Assembly (NCBI GenBank): GCA_017617395.1
Contig: JAFZWG010000085.1
Span: 1-32,214, forward strand
DNA length: 32,214 bases
Direction of reading: 5' to 3'
Origin: Lachnospiraceae bacterium
GTDB lineage: Bacteria; Bacillota; Clostridia; Lachnospirales; Lachnospiraceae
Below the pieces are notes generated by a model. That model saw only the letters and a program-made list of their open reading frames with translations, was not told the origin of the DNA and ran no database searches. Below, piece after piece: positions 8,231 to 16,649 of this stretch (positions are counted from its first letter, which is position 1; every line of letters begins with the position of its first letter). The position numbers and the translations under genes were made by a program.

Positions 8231-8659
8231 ATGGCAGAAGTAAATTTCGGTGAGACCGTCAGCAAGCTGTTGGAGGGAATGGAAGGATTTGTCTCCACGA
8301 AGAGTGTGGTAGGAGATGCGAGAACGCTGCCGGACGGCACGGTCATCATTCCTCTGGTGGACGTTTCGTTCGCGGTCGGCGCGGGCGCTTTCAACAAGGA
8401 CGCGAAGAATCGCGCGACCGGTGCGGTCGGCGGCAAGATGTCGCCCTGCGCGGTTTTGATCATCCGCGACGGCAACACGAGACTGATTACGATCAAGGAT
8501 CAGGACACGATGTCGAGAATCTTCGAGATGCTTCCCGATGTGGTGGAGCGCGTGCGCAACATGATCGGAAAGAAGAAGTCGGACAAGGAGGTTTCCGAGG
8601 AGGAAATCAACATGATCGCCGACGAGATCATGAAGGAAGACGCGAAGGACGCGGAGTGA
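8231..8659 (+). CDS. gerW: GerW (YtfJ) family spore protein
   Basis: GerW is a forespore-made protein needed in B. subtilis for normal germination through the GerA-type receptors. The 142-residue product has the family core: the helix TVSKLLEGMEGFVSTKSVVGD, then GTVIIPLVDVSFAVGAG, a Gly-rich loop (TGAVGGKMSPCAVLII) and the IKDQD block, followed by a charged tail. Its size fits. The ATG at 8231 has a GGAGAAG ribosome site. It follows the DUF2953 gene as ytfJ follows ytfI in Bacillus, and is the best evidence in the window that the organism forms endospores. Confidence 0.92.
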   Translation: MAEVNFGETVSKLLEGMEGFVSTKSVVGDARTLPDGTVIIPLVDVSFAVGAGAFNKDAKNRATGAVGGKMSPCAVLIIRDGNTRLITIKDQDTMSRIFEMLPDVVERVRNMIGKKKSDKEVSEEEINMIADEIMKEDAKDAE

Positions 8660-8692
8660 TGTAAAAAAACATAAAATCCGCGAAATTTTTGC

Positions 8693-8721
8693 TTGCATTT
8701 TCCGAACAAGTTTGATATTAT
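8693..8721 (+). promoter_or_regulatory. SigA-type promoter of rpmB
   Basis: TTGCAT (8693-8698), 17 bases, TATTAT (8716-8721). The -35 runs into TTTTCCG and so overlaps a copy of the recurrent GGAAAATG/CATTTTCC octamer (8696-8703). The rpmB start follows 48 bases after the -10. Confidence 0.75.
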
Positions 8722-8769
8722 GTGCATGTTCGGGTTTTTGAGTCCATTTGATAAAGGAGGTGCGATATC

Positions 8770-8967
8770 ATGGCAAAGTGTGATATCTGTGATAAAGGCG
8801 CTCTGTTCGGAAGACAGATCAGCATTACGAGAAGTCAGGTTTCCGGACGTGCCAACAGAATGTGGAAGTCCAACGTGAAGTCGGTTCATGTGAAGGTTGA
8901 CGGCGGTTCCAAGAAGATGCATGTCTGCACCGCTTGCCTCAGATCCGGCCTTGTTGAGCGTGCCTGA
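8770..8967 (+). CDS. rpmB: 50S ribosomal protein L28
   Basis: A 65-residue basic protein of the large ribosomal subunit. It opens MAKCDICDKGALFG and has the family stretch SGRANRMWKSNVKSVHVKVDG. Cys4, Cys7, Cys53 and Cys56 form two CxxC pairs, so this is the zinc-binding (C+) form of L28, whose expression or replacement can depend on zinc in some bacteria. A strong AAGGAGG ribosome site precedes the ATG. It has its own promoter at 8693-8721 and its own terminator just after the stop, making it a monocistronic unit, next to the Asp23-family and fakA genes as in many Firmicutes. Confidence 0.97.
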   Translation: MAKCDICDKGALFGRQISITRSQVSGRANRMWKSNVKSVHVKVDGGSKKMHVCTACLRSGLVERA

Positions 8968-8986
8968 GACGGAATGAGAAATGCGG

Positions 8987-9030
8987 GAGTCCGATAAGCG
9001 ACGCGAAGTCGCGGTATCGGACTCTTTTTG
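8987..9030 (+). terminator. Intrinsic terminator of rpmB
   Basis: Bases 8987-8996 pair perfectly with 9015-9024, with a second internal pairing 8998-9002 with 9008-9012, followed by TTTTTGTT. The stem of up to ~15 pairs and the T-run make it strong. It lies just upstream of the next promoter. Confidence 0.9.
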
Positions 9031-9036
9031 TTAGGC

Positions 9037-9065
9037 TTGCTTTTTTCGCATATTTGTACTATAAT
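9037..9065 (+). promoter_or_regulatory. SigA-type promoter of the Asp23-family / fakA unit
   Basis: TTGCTT (9037-9042), 17 bases, TATAAT (9060-9065). It begins seven bases after the rpmB terminator and lies 80 bases before the gene start at 9146. Confidence 0.8.
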
Positions 9066-9145
9066 ATGTGGGGGTTTGCAGTTGCAGATTCCGAATATTC
9101 GTGTGCGGCGAAGAAGGGGTGCCGCGCGCGGGAAAGAGGTGTATC

Positions 9146-9502
9146 ATGGACGGCAATTTGGAGACGAAATACGGAGAAGTGTTTATCGATCTTGACGTCA
9201 TTGCGCAGTACGCGGGTTCGGCCGCCATCGAGAACTTCGGTGTTGTCGGCATGTCCGCCGTCAGCATGAAGGACGGCCTTGCAAAATTGTTGCGCCGCGA
9301 GAGCTTAAATCACGGTGTTCATGTGGAAATCGAGGGCAACCGTCTGTCGATTGACCTTCATATTATCGTATCGTACGGCATCAGCGTTGCTACGGTGTGC
9401 CAGAATTTGTGTGAGACGGTCAAGTACCGGGTGGAGGAGTTCTCCGGTTTAACGGTTGAGAAAATCAATGTCTATGTCGACGGCGTTCGCGTGATCGACT
9501 AA
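9146..9502 (+). CDS. Asp23/Gls24 family envelope stress protein (YloU-like)
   Basis: A 118-residue Asp23/Gls24-family protein. Such proteins are small, abundant, membrane-associated proteins linked to cell-envelope homeostasis in Firmicutes. The pattern is clear: ETKYGEVFIDLDVIAQYAGSAA, then GVVGMS, the central VEIEGNRLSIDLHIIVSYG strand-rich core, VATVCQNLCETVKYRVEEF and the closing VEKINVYVDGVRV. I chose the ATG at 9146, with GAAAGAGG before it, over an upstream start at 9068 that would overlap the promoter region and add a Cys-rich extension foreign to the family. The next gene is fakA, an order conserved with yloU-yloV in Bacillus. Confidence 0.9.
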   Translation: MDGNLETKYGEVFIDLDVIAQYAGSAAIENFGVVGMSAVSMKDGLAKLLRRESLNHGVHVEIEGNRLSIDLHIIVSYGISVATVCQNLCETVKYRVEEFSGLTVEKINVYVDGVRVID

Positions 9503-9578
9503 AGACTTATCGCCCCGGACCGGAGACACAGCCGGTCTGCGCCCGTTTGTCGGCAGGGGCATAAAGGAGGAACGAAAA

Positions 9579-11240
9579 GTGGCGTTGCAAACAGTGGACG
9601 CAGCACTGATGCGCAAGATGTTTCTTGCGGGTGCGAAGAATCTGGAGTCCAAGAAGGAAATCATTAACGAGTTGAATGTTTTCCCGGTGCCGGACGGCGA
9701 TACCGGAACGAATATGACATTGACGATCCTCTCGGCGGTCAAGGAAGTAAATGCCGCAGACGGTTCGATGAAGGCTCTGGCCAAGGCAATGTCTTCGGGT
9801 TCGCTGAAGGGTGCGCGCGGTAACTCCGGCGTTATTCTTTCGCAGCTGTTGCGTGGTTTTTCCAAGGTTGTTCGCGAGCATGAGGTCATTACGATTCCGA
9901 TTGCGGCGGAGAGCTTTGCACGTGCCGTTGATACGGCGTACAATGCGGTTATGAAGCCGAAGGAGGGCACCATCTTAACGGTTGCCCGTGCCGGTGCGGA
10001 GCGTGCTGCGGAGCTCGCGGGAAGCTGCACGGACTTCGAGGAGTTTACGACGCAGGTTGTCAAGAGAATGCAGGAGGCTCTCGATTATACGCCCGAGCTT
10101 CTGCCCGTACTCAAGGAAGCCGGTGTGGTTGACTCCGGCGGAACGGGTCTTCTCGAGGTGATGAAGGGCGGTCTCGACTGCATGCTCGGCAAGGAGATCG
10201 ATTACTCCTTCGAAGAGTCCGAGAGTGCCACTGCGGAGAAGAAGCCCGGCGGCGCAGGTTCGACGGACATTTCTACCGCAGACATCAAGTTCGGTTATTG
10301 CACGGAATTTATCATCATGCTGAATCGCGAGTTTTCGCTCGCCGACGAGGCATCCTTCAAGGCTTTCCTTTCCTCCATCGGCGATTCGATCGTCTGCGTG
10401 GCGGATGACGGCGTCGTGAAGGTACATGTACATACGAATGATCCGGGTCTTGCTCTTCAGCGTGCGCTCACGTTCGGACAGCTGTCCCGCATCAAGATCG
10501 ACAACATGCGCGAGGAGCACAACGAGCGCGTGATCATGAGCGAAGAGAAGGCTGCCGAGCCGGCGAAACCGGTGGAGCGCAAGCCGTTCGGCTTTGTCTC
10601 GGTGTCGATCGGTGACGGAATGAACGCCATTTTCCGCGAGCTCGGCGTCGACTACCTCATCGAGGGCGGTCAGACGATGAACCCGAGCACGGAGGACATG
10701 CTCAAGGCGGTTGACGCCGTTGAGGCGAACACGGTGTTCATCCTTCCGAACAACAAGAATATCATCCTTGCCGCTGAGCAGGCCAAGAGCCTTGTCGAGG
10801 ACAAGGAGATCATCGTCATCCCGACCAAGACGGTGCCGCAGGGCATCAGCGCGGTCATCGCGTTCAACCCGGAGGTTTCCGCGGACGAGAACCGCGAGGC
10901 GATGACGGAAGCGTTGTCCTACGTCAAGAGCGGTCAGGTCACCTACGCGGTGCGTGACACAAGCTTCGAGGGACACGAGATTCACGAGTCCGACATCATG
11001 GGTATCTCCGATCACGGTATTGTGGCGGTCGGTCAGGACATCGACGACACGACGCTTGCGATGATCGAGACGATGATGGACGACGACGCAGGGCTTCTCA
11101 GCATCTACTACGGCAGCGATGTGACGGAAGAGCAGGCACAGGGCCTTGCGGATCGTTTCTCCGAGAAATTCCCGCTGGTGGACGTTGAGGTCCACAACGG
11201 CGGACAGCCGATTTACTACTACGTTGTATCGGTGGAGTGA
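9579..11240 (+). CDS. fakA: FakA/YloV-type DAK2-domain protein, fatty acid kinase
   Basis: FakA is the ATP-binding subunit that phosphorylates fatty acids carried by a FakB (DegV-family) partner, so that host or recycled fatty acids enter phospholipid synthesis. The 553-residue length fits. The DhaL/DAK2 domain fills about residues 10-200, with the Mg-ATP aspartates in VFPVPDGDTGTNM and the GARGNSGVILSQ and DSGGTGLL loops; a middle domain follows, with FGYCTEFII and VKVHVHTNDPG; the C-terminal part (from ~330) is the family domain thought to contact FakB. The start is GTG at 9579 with AAGGAGG before it. No fakB lies in the window. The family is sure; the substrate rests on characterised relatives. 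Confidence 0.92.
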   Translation: MALQTVDAALMRKMFLAGAKNLESKKEIINELNVFPVPDGDTGTNMTLTILSAVKEVNAADGSMKALAKAMSSGSLKGARGNSGVILSQLLRGFSKVVREHEVITIPIAAESFARAVDTAYNAVMKPKEGTILTVARAGAERAAELAGSCTDFEEFTTQVVKRMQEALDYTPELLPVLKEAGVVDSGGTGLLEVMKGGLDCMLGKEIDYSFEESESATAEKKPGGAGSTDISTADIKFGYCTEFIIMLNREFSLADEASFKAFLSSIGDSIVCVADDGVVKVHVHTNDPGLALQRALTFGQLSRIKIDNMREEHNERVIMSEEKAAEPAKPVERKPFGFVSVSIGDGMNAIFRELGVDYLIEGGQTMNPSTEDMLKAVDAVEANTVFILPNNKNIILAAEQAKSLVEDKEIIVIPTKTVPQGISAVIAFNPEVSADENREAMTEALSYVKSGQVTYAVRDTSFEGHEIHESDIMGISDHGIVAVGQDIDDTTLAMIETMMDDDAGLLSIYYGSDVTEEQAQGLADRFSEKFPLVDVEVHNGGQPIYYYVVSVE

Positions 11241-11253
11241 GTTAGATTGGATG

Positions 11254-11286
11254 CGCCGGTTGCGTAACAGCAGCCGGCGTTTTTTG
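11254..11286 (+). terminator. Intrinsic terminator after fakA
   Basis: Bases 11254-11263 pair with 11270-11279 (ten pairs, one wobble) around a six-base loop, followed by seven T. It separates fakA from recG, for which no clear promoter is visible in the 60 bases after it; recG may rely on read-through. Confidence 0.85.
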
Positions 11287-11340
11287 TAACACGAGTCGTT
11301 TGCGAGTGCCCGCAAGCCCGGGCTGCGAAAGGCGGTAACG

Positions 11341-13356
11341 ATGGAGACGAGGGAAGCGCTCACAAAATTAAAGGGTGTCGGTCCGAAGACGGCCGAGGCA
11401 TTTCACCGCTTGCGGATCGATACGGTCGGCGAGCTTCTTTCGTATCTGCCGAGACGCTACGAGATGTATGCGCCTGAGGTGCCGATCGCATCGCTTACGG
11501 AGGGCCGCACGGCGACGGTTTTGGGCACGTTTGCGAACCTTCCCGGTGTTGTCCGGACCTCGCGGGGAAGCCTCTTAACGGGAAAGTTTCGCGATGCCTC
11601 GGGCACGATCACGGTGCGGTGGTTCAACCGCCCCTACCTTCGGAAAATGATCTCAGTCGCCAAGTACGTTCTCCTTCGCGGTCGTGTTGCGAGAGACCGC
11701 AGGGAGCGGTATCTGCTGCAGCCGGAGATGTACACGCCCGAGCAGTACCGCGAGCTGATGAAGACGCTTCGGCCGGTGTACGGCCTGACCTCGGGACTGA
11801 CGACCAATGCGATCGCCAAGGCGGTTCGCGCGGCGCTTGACAACTGCGAGATACGGGAGAAGATTCCGGCGACGGTCCTTAAGGATACGGGGCTGATGCG
11901 GATCAAAGACGCGCTGGAGGAAGCGCATTTTCCGAAGAACGAGGAGACGACGAGGGAGGCGATGCGCCGTCTGGCGTTCGATGAATTTTTCGGCTTTTTG
12001 CTGTCGGTAAGGAACCTTCGCGAGCAGACGGAGACGCTTCCGAACACAAGTCCGGTGGCGTGCAGCGGGTTTGCGAACAGACTGATCGAGAGCCTTCCGT
12101 ATGAGCTCACGGGCGCGCAGAAGCGCGCGTGGGGCGAGATTGCGGCGGACCTTCGCGGGAACCACCCGATGCAGCGTTTGCTGCAGGGCGACGTCGGCTC
12201 GGGCAAGACCGTGATTGCGGAGCTGGTGCTCGCATCGTCGGCGGAGGCCGGGTATCAGGCGTGTCTGATGGTGCCGACGGAAGTGCTTGCGAAGCAGCAT
12301 TTTGCAGAGCTGTCGAAGCGGCTCGGCGCGCTCGGCATCACAGTAGGACTTTTGACGGGCTCTACGACGGCGGCACAGAGAAGAGAAATCCTCGCGGGTG
12401 CGGTGTCCGGAGAGCTTCAGGTGCTGGTCGGAACGCACGCGCTGTTCCAGGAGGGCGTTTCGTTTGCGCACCTCGGTGCGGTCGTTGTCGATGAGCAGCA
12501 CCGCTTCGGCGTCGAGCAGCGAAGGGCGCTGTCGGACAAGGGCAGCACGCCGCACGTTCTTTTGATGAGCGCGACACCGATTCCCAGAACGCTTGCGATG
12601 ATGCTGTACGCGGATCTCGACATCTCGATTCTTGACGAGATGCCCGCGAACCGGAAGAAGATCAAGACCGCCGTTGTGGACGCGGGGTACCGCCCGAAGG
12701 CGTATCATTTCTTAGCGGAACACATTGCGGCAGGGGAGCAGGCGTATGTGATCTGCCCGCTGATCGAGGCGAGCGACGGGCTCGATGCGGAAAATGTGGA
12801 GGACTACGCGGAGTGCCTCTCGGAGGAGCTTCCGGATGCGCGAATCGCGACGCTGCACGGGCGCATGAGCGCGAAGGAGAAAACGGCTGTGATGGAGGCT
12901 TTCGCGCGCAGGGAGACCGACATTCTGGTGAGCACCACGGTCATCGAGGTCGGCATCGACGTTGCGAACGCAACCGTGATCATGATCGAGGATGCCGAGC
13001 GGTTCGGTCTTGCACAACTGCACCAGCTGCGCGGCCGTGTCGGACGAGGCGAGAAACAGTCGTATTGCATCCTCGTGCAGGGCAACGATTCCGCGGACGC
13101 GAAGGAGCGACTTTCGGTGCTGCAGACGGCCACCGACGGCTATGCGATCGCGGAGAAGGACCTGTCCCTTCGAGGACCGGGAGATTTCTTCGGAATCCGC
13201 CAGAGCGGCGAGGATATCTTCCGCATTGCGGACCCTATCCGGGACGCGGATATTCTGGGGATGGCGAAGCGCGCAGTGACGTCGCTAAGCGCCTCGGAAT
13301 ATGCGAAGGCAGTGAAGCAATGTCTTGCGGAAACGAAGGAGTCTGTGGTATACTGA
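11341..13356 (+). CDS. recG: ATP-dependent DNA helicase RecG
   Basis: RecG reverses stalled replication forks and drives branch migration of Holliday junctions and D-loops. The 671-residue protein begins with a helix-hairpin-helix-like GVGPKTAEAF, continues with the OB-type wedge domain (ASLTEGRTATVLGTF through VRWFNRPYL), then the helicase core: Walker A GDVGSGKT (residues 283-290), DEQHRFG (384-390) as the DEAH-box equivalent, SATPIPRTLAM as motif III, VSTTVIEVGIDVANA, and QLHQLRGRVGRG as motif VI. The DEQHRFG and FFGIRQSG blocks are diagnostic of RecG. It follows fakA as in many Firmicutes, but a terminator lies between them. Start ATG at 11341. Confidence 0.97.
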   Translation: METREALTKLKGVGPKTAEAFHRLRIDTVGELLSYLPRRYEMYAPEVPIASLTEGRTATVLGTFANLPGVVRTSRGSLLTGKFRDASGTITVRWFNRPYLRKMISVAKYVLLRGRVARDRRERYLLQPEMYTPEQYRELMKTLRPVYGLTSGLTTNAIAKAVRAALDNCEIREKIPATVLKDTGLMRIKDALEEAHFPKNEETTREAMRRLAFDEFFGFLLSVRNLREQTETLPNTSPVACSGFANRLIESLPYELTGAQKRAWGEIAADLRGNHPMQRLLQGDVGSGKTVIAELVLASSAEAGYQACLMVPTEVLAKQHFAELSKRLGALGITVGLLTGSTTAAQRREILAGAVSGELQVLVGTHALFQEGVSFAHLGAVVVDEQHRFGVEQRRALSDKGSTPHVLLMSATPIPRTLAMMLYADLDISILDEMPANRKKIKTAVVDAGYRPKAYHFLAEHIAAGEQAYVICPLIEASDGLDAENVEDYAECLSEELPDARIATLHGRMSAKEKTAVMEAFARRETDILVSTTVIEVGIDVANATVIMIEDAERFGLAQLHQLRGRVGRGEKQSYCILVQGNDSADAKERLSVLQTATDGYAIAEKDLSLRGPGDFFGIRQSGEDIFRIADPIRDADILGMAKRAVTSLSASEYAKAVKQCLAETKESVVY

Positions 13357-13482
13357 AACTTGTGATTATGCATCGAAAACATTGTTTTCGTTGAAACTTT
13401 TTTGAAAAATGCTTAGAGTTTTTCCGCGTTTGCGGTACTAAGGAGTGTAAAGGCAGTTTGAATCCTTAGAGGAGGCACCCCA

Positions 13483-14037
13483 ATGGATCCTGGTGAGAGC
13501 AGTTATCGCCGTTTTTTAGGCGGCGACGATGAGGGACTGCGGGAGATCATCCGTGAGTACCATTACGGGTTGCTGATGTATCTGAACAGCCTTGTTCGGA
13601 ACGTAGCCCTAGCCGAGGATCTGACGGAGGACACGTTCGCGGAGATCGCGGTAAAGAGGCCGCGGTTTCACGGCAGAAGCCGGTTTAAGACATGGCTGTA
13701 CGCGATCGGCAGAAACCTCGCATGTAAGTACATCCGAAGAAGCTCGCGGGAGACGGTGATTCCCCTGTCGGCGGCCGAGGAGGTCGCGGAGGAGGAGAAC
13801 CTGGAGCGAAACTGCATCCGCGACGAGCAGAAGATTGCGCTGCACCGTGCGATGAGTGGGCTGAAGGCAGAGTACCGGCAGGTTTTGTGGCTGACATTTT
13901 TCGAGGACTTGAGCAATGAGGAGGCCGCGGCGGTCATGGACCGGAAGAAGCGGCAGATCGAGAACCTTCTCTACAATGCGAAGAAAGCGTTGAAAGAGGA
14001 ATTGCAAAAGGCAGGGTTTCAATATGAAGAACAGTGA
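13483..14037 (+). CDS. ECF-type RNA polymerase sigma factor
   Basis: The 184-residue protein has the two conserved sigma domains of the extracytoplasmic-function group: region 2 at about residues 18-90 (HYGLLMYLNSLVRNVALAE, DLTEDTFAEI, FKTWLYAIGRNLACKYIRR) and region 4 at about 120-175 (LKAEYRQVLWLTFFEDLSNEEAA, with helix-turn-helix). Region 3 is missing, as usual for the group. A GGAGG site at 13471-13475 precedes the ATG. The next gene, a small single-span protein, overlaps it by 14 bases, which is the usual arrangement for an anti-sigma factor. The target genes are unknown; the glycosyltransferase block immediately downstream is the obvious candidate. Confidence 0.9.
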   Translation: MDPGESSYRRFLGGDDEGLREIIREYHYGLLMYLNSLVRNVALAEDLTEDTFAEIAVKRPRFHGRSRFKTWLYAIGRNLACKYIRRSSRETVIPLSAAEEVAEEENLERNCIRDEQKIALHRAMSGLKAEYRQVLWLTFFEDLSNEEAAAVMDRKKRQIENLLYNAKKALKEELQKAGFQYEEQ

Positions 14038-14407
14038 TGAGATGTTTGAGAGCGTGCTTCGCAAGGTGAAAGTGCGCAAGGAGCAAAAGAAAGCGCGCGT
14101 TGCTGCTTTTAAGAGCGCGGCGATCGCGATTGCCTGCGTCGTGCTGGCATTTGTCATCGGCGCGGGGTTGGAGAAGAGAGTCCGGCTGCCGTTCGGAACG
14201 GGCGAGGTTTCCGTCACGGTTATGGCGGAGTCGCCGGTCAGCCCGACACACGGCGAGGACAGGACGGAGTACGTTTCTGTGGAAAATCAGGGCGGTGCCC
14301 CTTCCGCCGTTGCGGCAATTCCGCCGACGGTCATGGGCAGCAGAAATGCAAGACCGACGCCGACGCCGATTCCGCAGAGTCCGTCGCCTGCGGGCAGCGA
14401 GGGCTGA
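14024..14407 (+). CDS. Small single-span membrane protein, possible anti-sigma factor
   Basis: A 127-residue protein with a short charged cytoplasmic N-terminus (MKNSDEMFESVLRKVKVRKEQKKAR), one hydrophobic segment at about 30-48 and an outside part of ~80 residues ending in a Pro/Thr/Ser-rich tail (RPTPTPIPQSPSPAGSEG). It overlaps the ECF sigma gene by 14 bases, so it is co-translated with it. Position and topology suggest an anti-sigma factor, but the N-terminus is too short for a standard anti-sigma domain and no zinc motif (HxxxCxxC) is present. That role is inference. The extracellular tail may be a wall-spanning linker. Confidence 0.7.
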   Translation: MKNSDEMFESVLRKVKVRKEQKKARVAAFKSAAIAIACVVLAFVIGAGLEKRVRLPFGTGEVSVTVMAESPVSPTHGEDRTEYVSVENQGGAPSAVAAIPPTVMGSRNARPTPTPIPQSPSPAGSEG

Positions 14408-14450
14408 CGCATCCGGATCGTTAGAACAAAGGTGATTGTTGGGAGGTCAC

Positions 14451-16613
14451 ATGCTGGGGTTAATCTACATTTGCTTAAATCTGTTGACAGGATTTGTCAT
14501 CTGCTCGCTGGCGCTTCCGAAGCATGCGGCGTTTACGAGACGCACGTATCTTGGGGAGAAGACGTCGGTGATGCCGGCATTGCTGTGCCTTCCGCTGTGG
14601 TATATCGTCGGTGCGTTTTTGATGACGTGGGCGACGTATTTAACGGCATACCTTGCGTCGATGTGCGGCGCGAAGGAGCCTCTCGGGATCGCGAACATTG
14701 TTGTGATGCTCGTGTTCGCGGTGTTCGATGCCTGCGGGACGTATTACCTGTATCAGAAGAAGCGTCTTCGCCGCATCGGAGCCTATCTCAGTAAAGTCAA
14801 TACGGGCGAGGTTGTGTTCGCCTGCATCACATTTTTCTTCTGTGCCTTTTTGATGTGGTGGACGTTCTCGTACCAGAACGGCCAGTACCGCGTCGGCTAC
14901 AGCGTATTCAGCGATTTCGCGCCGCATCTCGGCATGATCCGCTCGTTCACGAGAGGCGATAATTTCCCGACATACTACTCGCATTTTGCGGGAGAGGACA
15001 TCAAATACCACTTCCTGTTCCAGTTTATGGTCGGCAACCTCGAGTATCTCGGGCTGCGCCTCGACTGGGCGTTCAACCTGCCGAGCACGATCTGCTTCGC
15101 GGGCGCGTTCTGGCTTTTGTATGTGCTCTCGGTCAAGCTGACCGGCAAGCGTGCGGTCGGTTATGTTGCGGCGGCGCTGTTCGCGTTCCGAAGCAGCGAT
15201 GCGGTGTTCGATTTCTTTGCAAAGCCCTCGCAGAAGCTGATTTACGGAGTTGAACAGAAGAACCTTTCGAAGACCATCTGGAAGGCGTTCCGGGAAAATG
15301 AGGAGTTCATCGGAACGACGACGCACGAGGACTGGGGCCTTTGGAATTTAAATGTGTATTGTAACCAGCGCCATCTGGCCATCGGCCTGTGCGCGCTGTT
15401 GATCGCGGTTTTGTTCCTCCTGCCGCTTGTGTTTGCGGCCGTGGCGCGCGTGAAGGAAGCGGTTGCAAAGAAAGAGGAGGAGCTTCGCGCGGACGATCCG
15501 AACCTGAAGCTGTTCTTCATCGAGAAGGTCGGGTACGCCATCCGGTTCTCCGTCTTTGAGGGCGAGGGCTGGATGCCCGAGAGCTGGGTTCGCCCGGTCG
15601 TTGTGGGACTGTTGCTCGGAATGTGCAGTTTCTTTAACGGCGCGTGCGTCATCGGATGTATGTGCGTGTTGTTTTTGCTTGCATTTGTCGCGGATCATCG
15701 CGTCGAATATGCGCTCACGGCGCTGTTGACGGTAGGCCTTACGCTTCTGGCGACCAAGTTCTTTATCAACGGCTCGGTGGTGGAGACGAAGTACTACTTC
15801 GGATTTCTCGCGGATCTTCGCACGTTCGCGGGCGTTTGGGAGTACATTATGACACTGTGCGGCATCCTGCCGTTTGTACTGCTCGCAGGGTTCCTTCTCG
15901 CTGACGGCTGCCGCAAATGGATCTGGGTTGCGTTCGCGGCTCCGTTCGTCTTCGCGTTTACAATCTCGCTGACCATCGACGTCACCGTGAACCACAAGTA
16001 CATTATGATGAGCCTGATGCTTCTCGCGATTCCCGCGGCAAGTTTTCTGGTGTGGCTTTACGAGCGCGTCGGCGCATGGCCGAAGATCGTGGCCATCGGA
16101 CTGTTGTTCGTGCTGACCGCGACCGGTCTTTACGACCTTCGCACCGTGGTCCGCAAAAACGACATCCGCCAGGGTCGCTACCTGGCATTCCGGGAGGATG
16201 ATCCGATCACGAACTGGGTGATGGAAAATGCAACCTCGCAGGACATTTTCCTCACACCGTACTATTCGCTCAACAATTTTGTCATGGGCGGCGCGATGTT
16301 GTACTACGGCTGGCCGTACTACGCCTGGTCCGCAGGCTACAACACGGAGTACCGCAACATGAAGGTGAAGGAGATGTACGAAGCGTCGACCCCGTGGGAA
16401 CTGATCTCCTTGGTCAGCGAGAACAACATCCGTTATATCGTTGTGGACAGCGAGGCCAGAAACTCGAAGGAATATGACCTCCATGACGGCATCATTGCCA
16501 TCACGTACCAGGCGGTGTTTGAGTCCGGCGGTACGGTGATCTACGACACGACCAAACCGTTCAATTACAATCCCGATGATGTCCAGGGCGACGAGAATAC
16601 GTCTGCGGACTGA
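14451..16613 (+). CDS. Multi-span membrane protein, GT-C glycosyltransferase-like
   Basis: The 720-residue product has more than ten hydrophobic segments over residues 1-570 and a soluble C-terminal domain (about 570-720). An early loop (about 152-195) carries SDFAPHLGMIRSF with Asp155 and His159, then GEDIKYHFLFQF. This matches in position and pattern the loop of the second membrane protein of this block (EGINYYYIGQF), so the two look like distant relatives. GT-C enzymes transfer sugar from a polyprenyl-phosphate donor on the outer face of the membrane; the adjacent GT2 could supply the donor. The start was taken at the ATG at 14451, which has GGGAGG at 14441-14446; a TTG at 14436 is the alternative. 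Acceptor and sugar are unknown. Confidence 0.75.
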   Translation: MLGLIYICLNLLTGFVICSLALPKHAAFTRRTYLGEKTSVMPALLCLPLWYIVGAFLMTWATYLTAYLASMCGAKEPLGIANIVVMLVFAVFDACGTYYLYQKKRLRRIGAYLSKVNTGEVVFACITFFFCAFLMWWTFSYQNGQYRVGYSVFSDFAPHLGMIRSFTRGDNFPTYYSHFAGEDIKYHFLFQFMVGNLEYLGLRLDWAFNLPSTICFAGAFWLLYVLSVKLTGKRAVGYVAAALFAFRSSDAVFDFFAKPSQKLIYGVEQKNLSKTIWKAFRENEEFIGTTTHEDWGLWNLNVYCNQRHLAIGLCALLIAVLFLLPLVFAAVARVKEAVAKKEEELRADDPNLKLFFIEKVGYAIRFSVFEGEGWMPESWVRPVVVGLLLGMCSFFNGACVIGCMCVLFLLAFVADHRVEYALTALLTVGLTLLATKFFINGSVVETKYYFGFLADLRTFAGVWEYIMTLCGILPFVLLAGFLLADGCRKWIWVAFAAPFVFAFTISLTIDVTVNHKYIMMSLMLLAIPAASFLVWLYERVGAWPKIVAIGLLFVLTATGLYDLRTVVRKNDIRQGRYLAFREDDPITNWVMENATSQDIFLTPYYSLNNFVMGGAMLYYGWPYYAWSAGYNTEYRNMKVKEMYEASTPWELISLVSENNIRYIVVDSEARNSKEYDLHDGIIAITYQAVFESGGTVIYDTTKPFNYNPDDVQGDENTSAD

Positions 16614-16649
16614 TCCGGAACGAAATACAAACATAAAGGAGTTTAACGT

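Noticed and set aside
9975-11363. Long open frame on the minus strand opposite fakA
   Set aside because: Product is rich in Arg, His and Leu as expected from the complement of a GC-rich gene; no ribosome site or family motifs.
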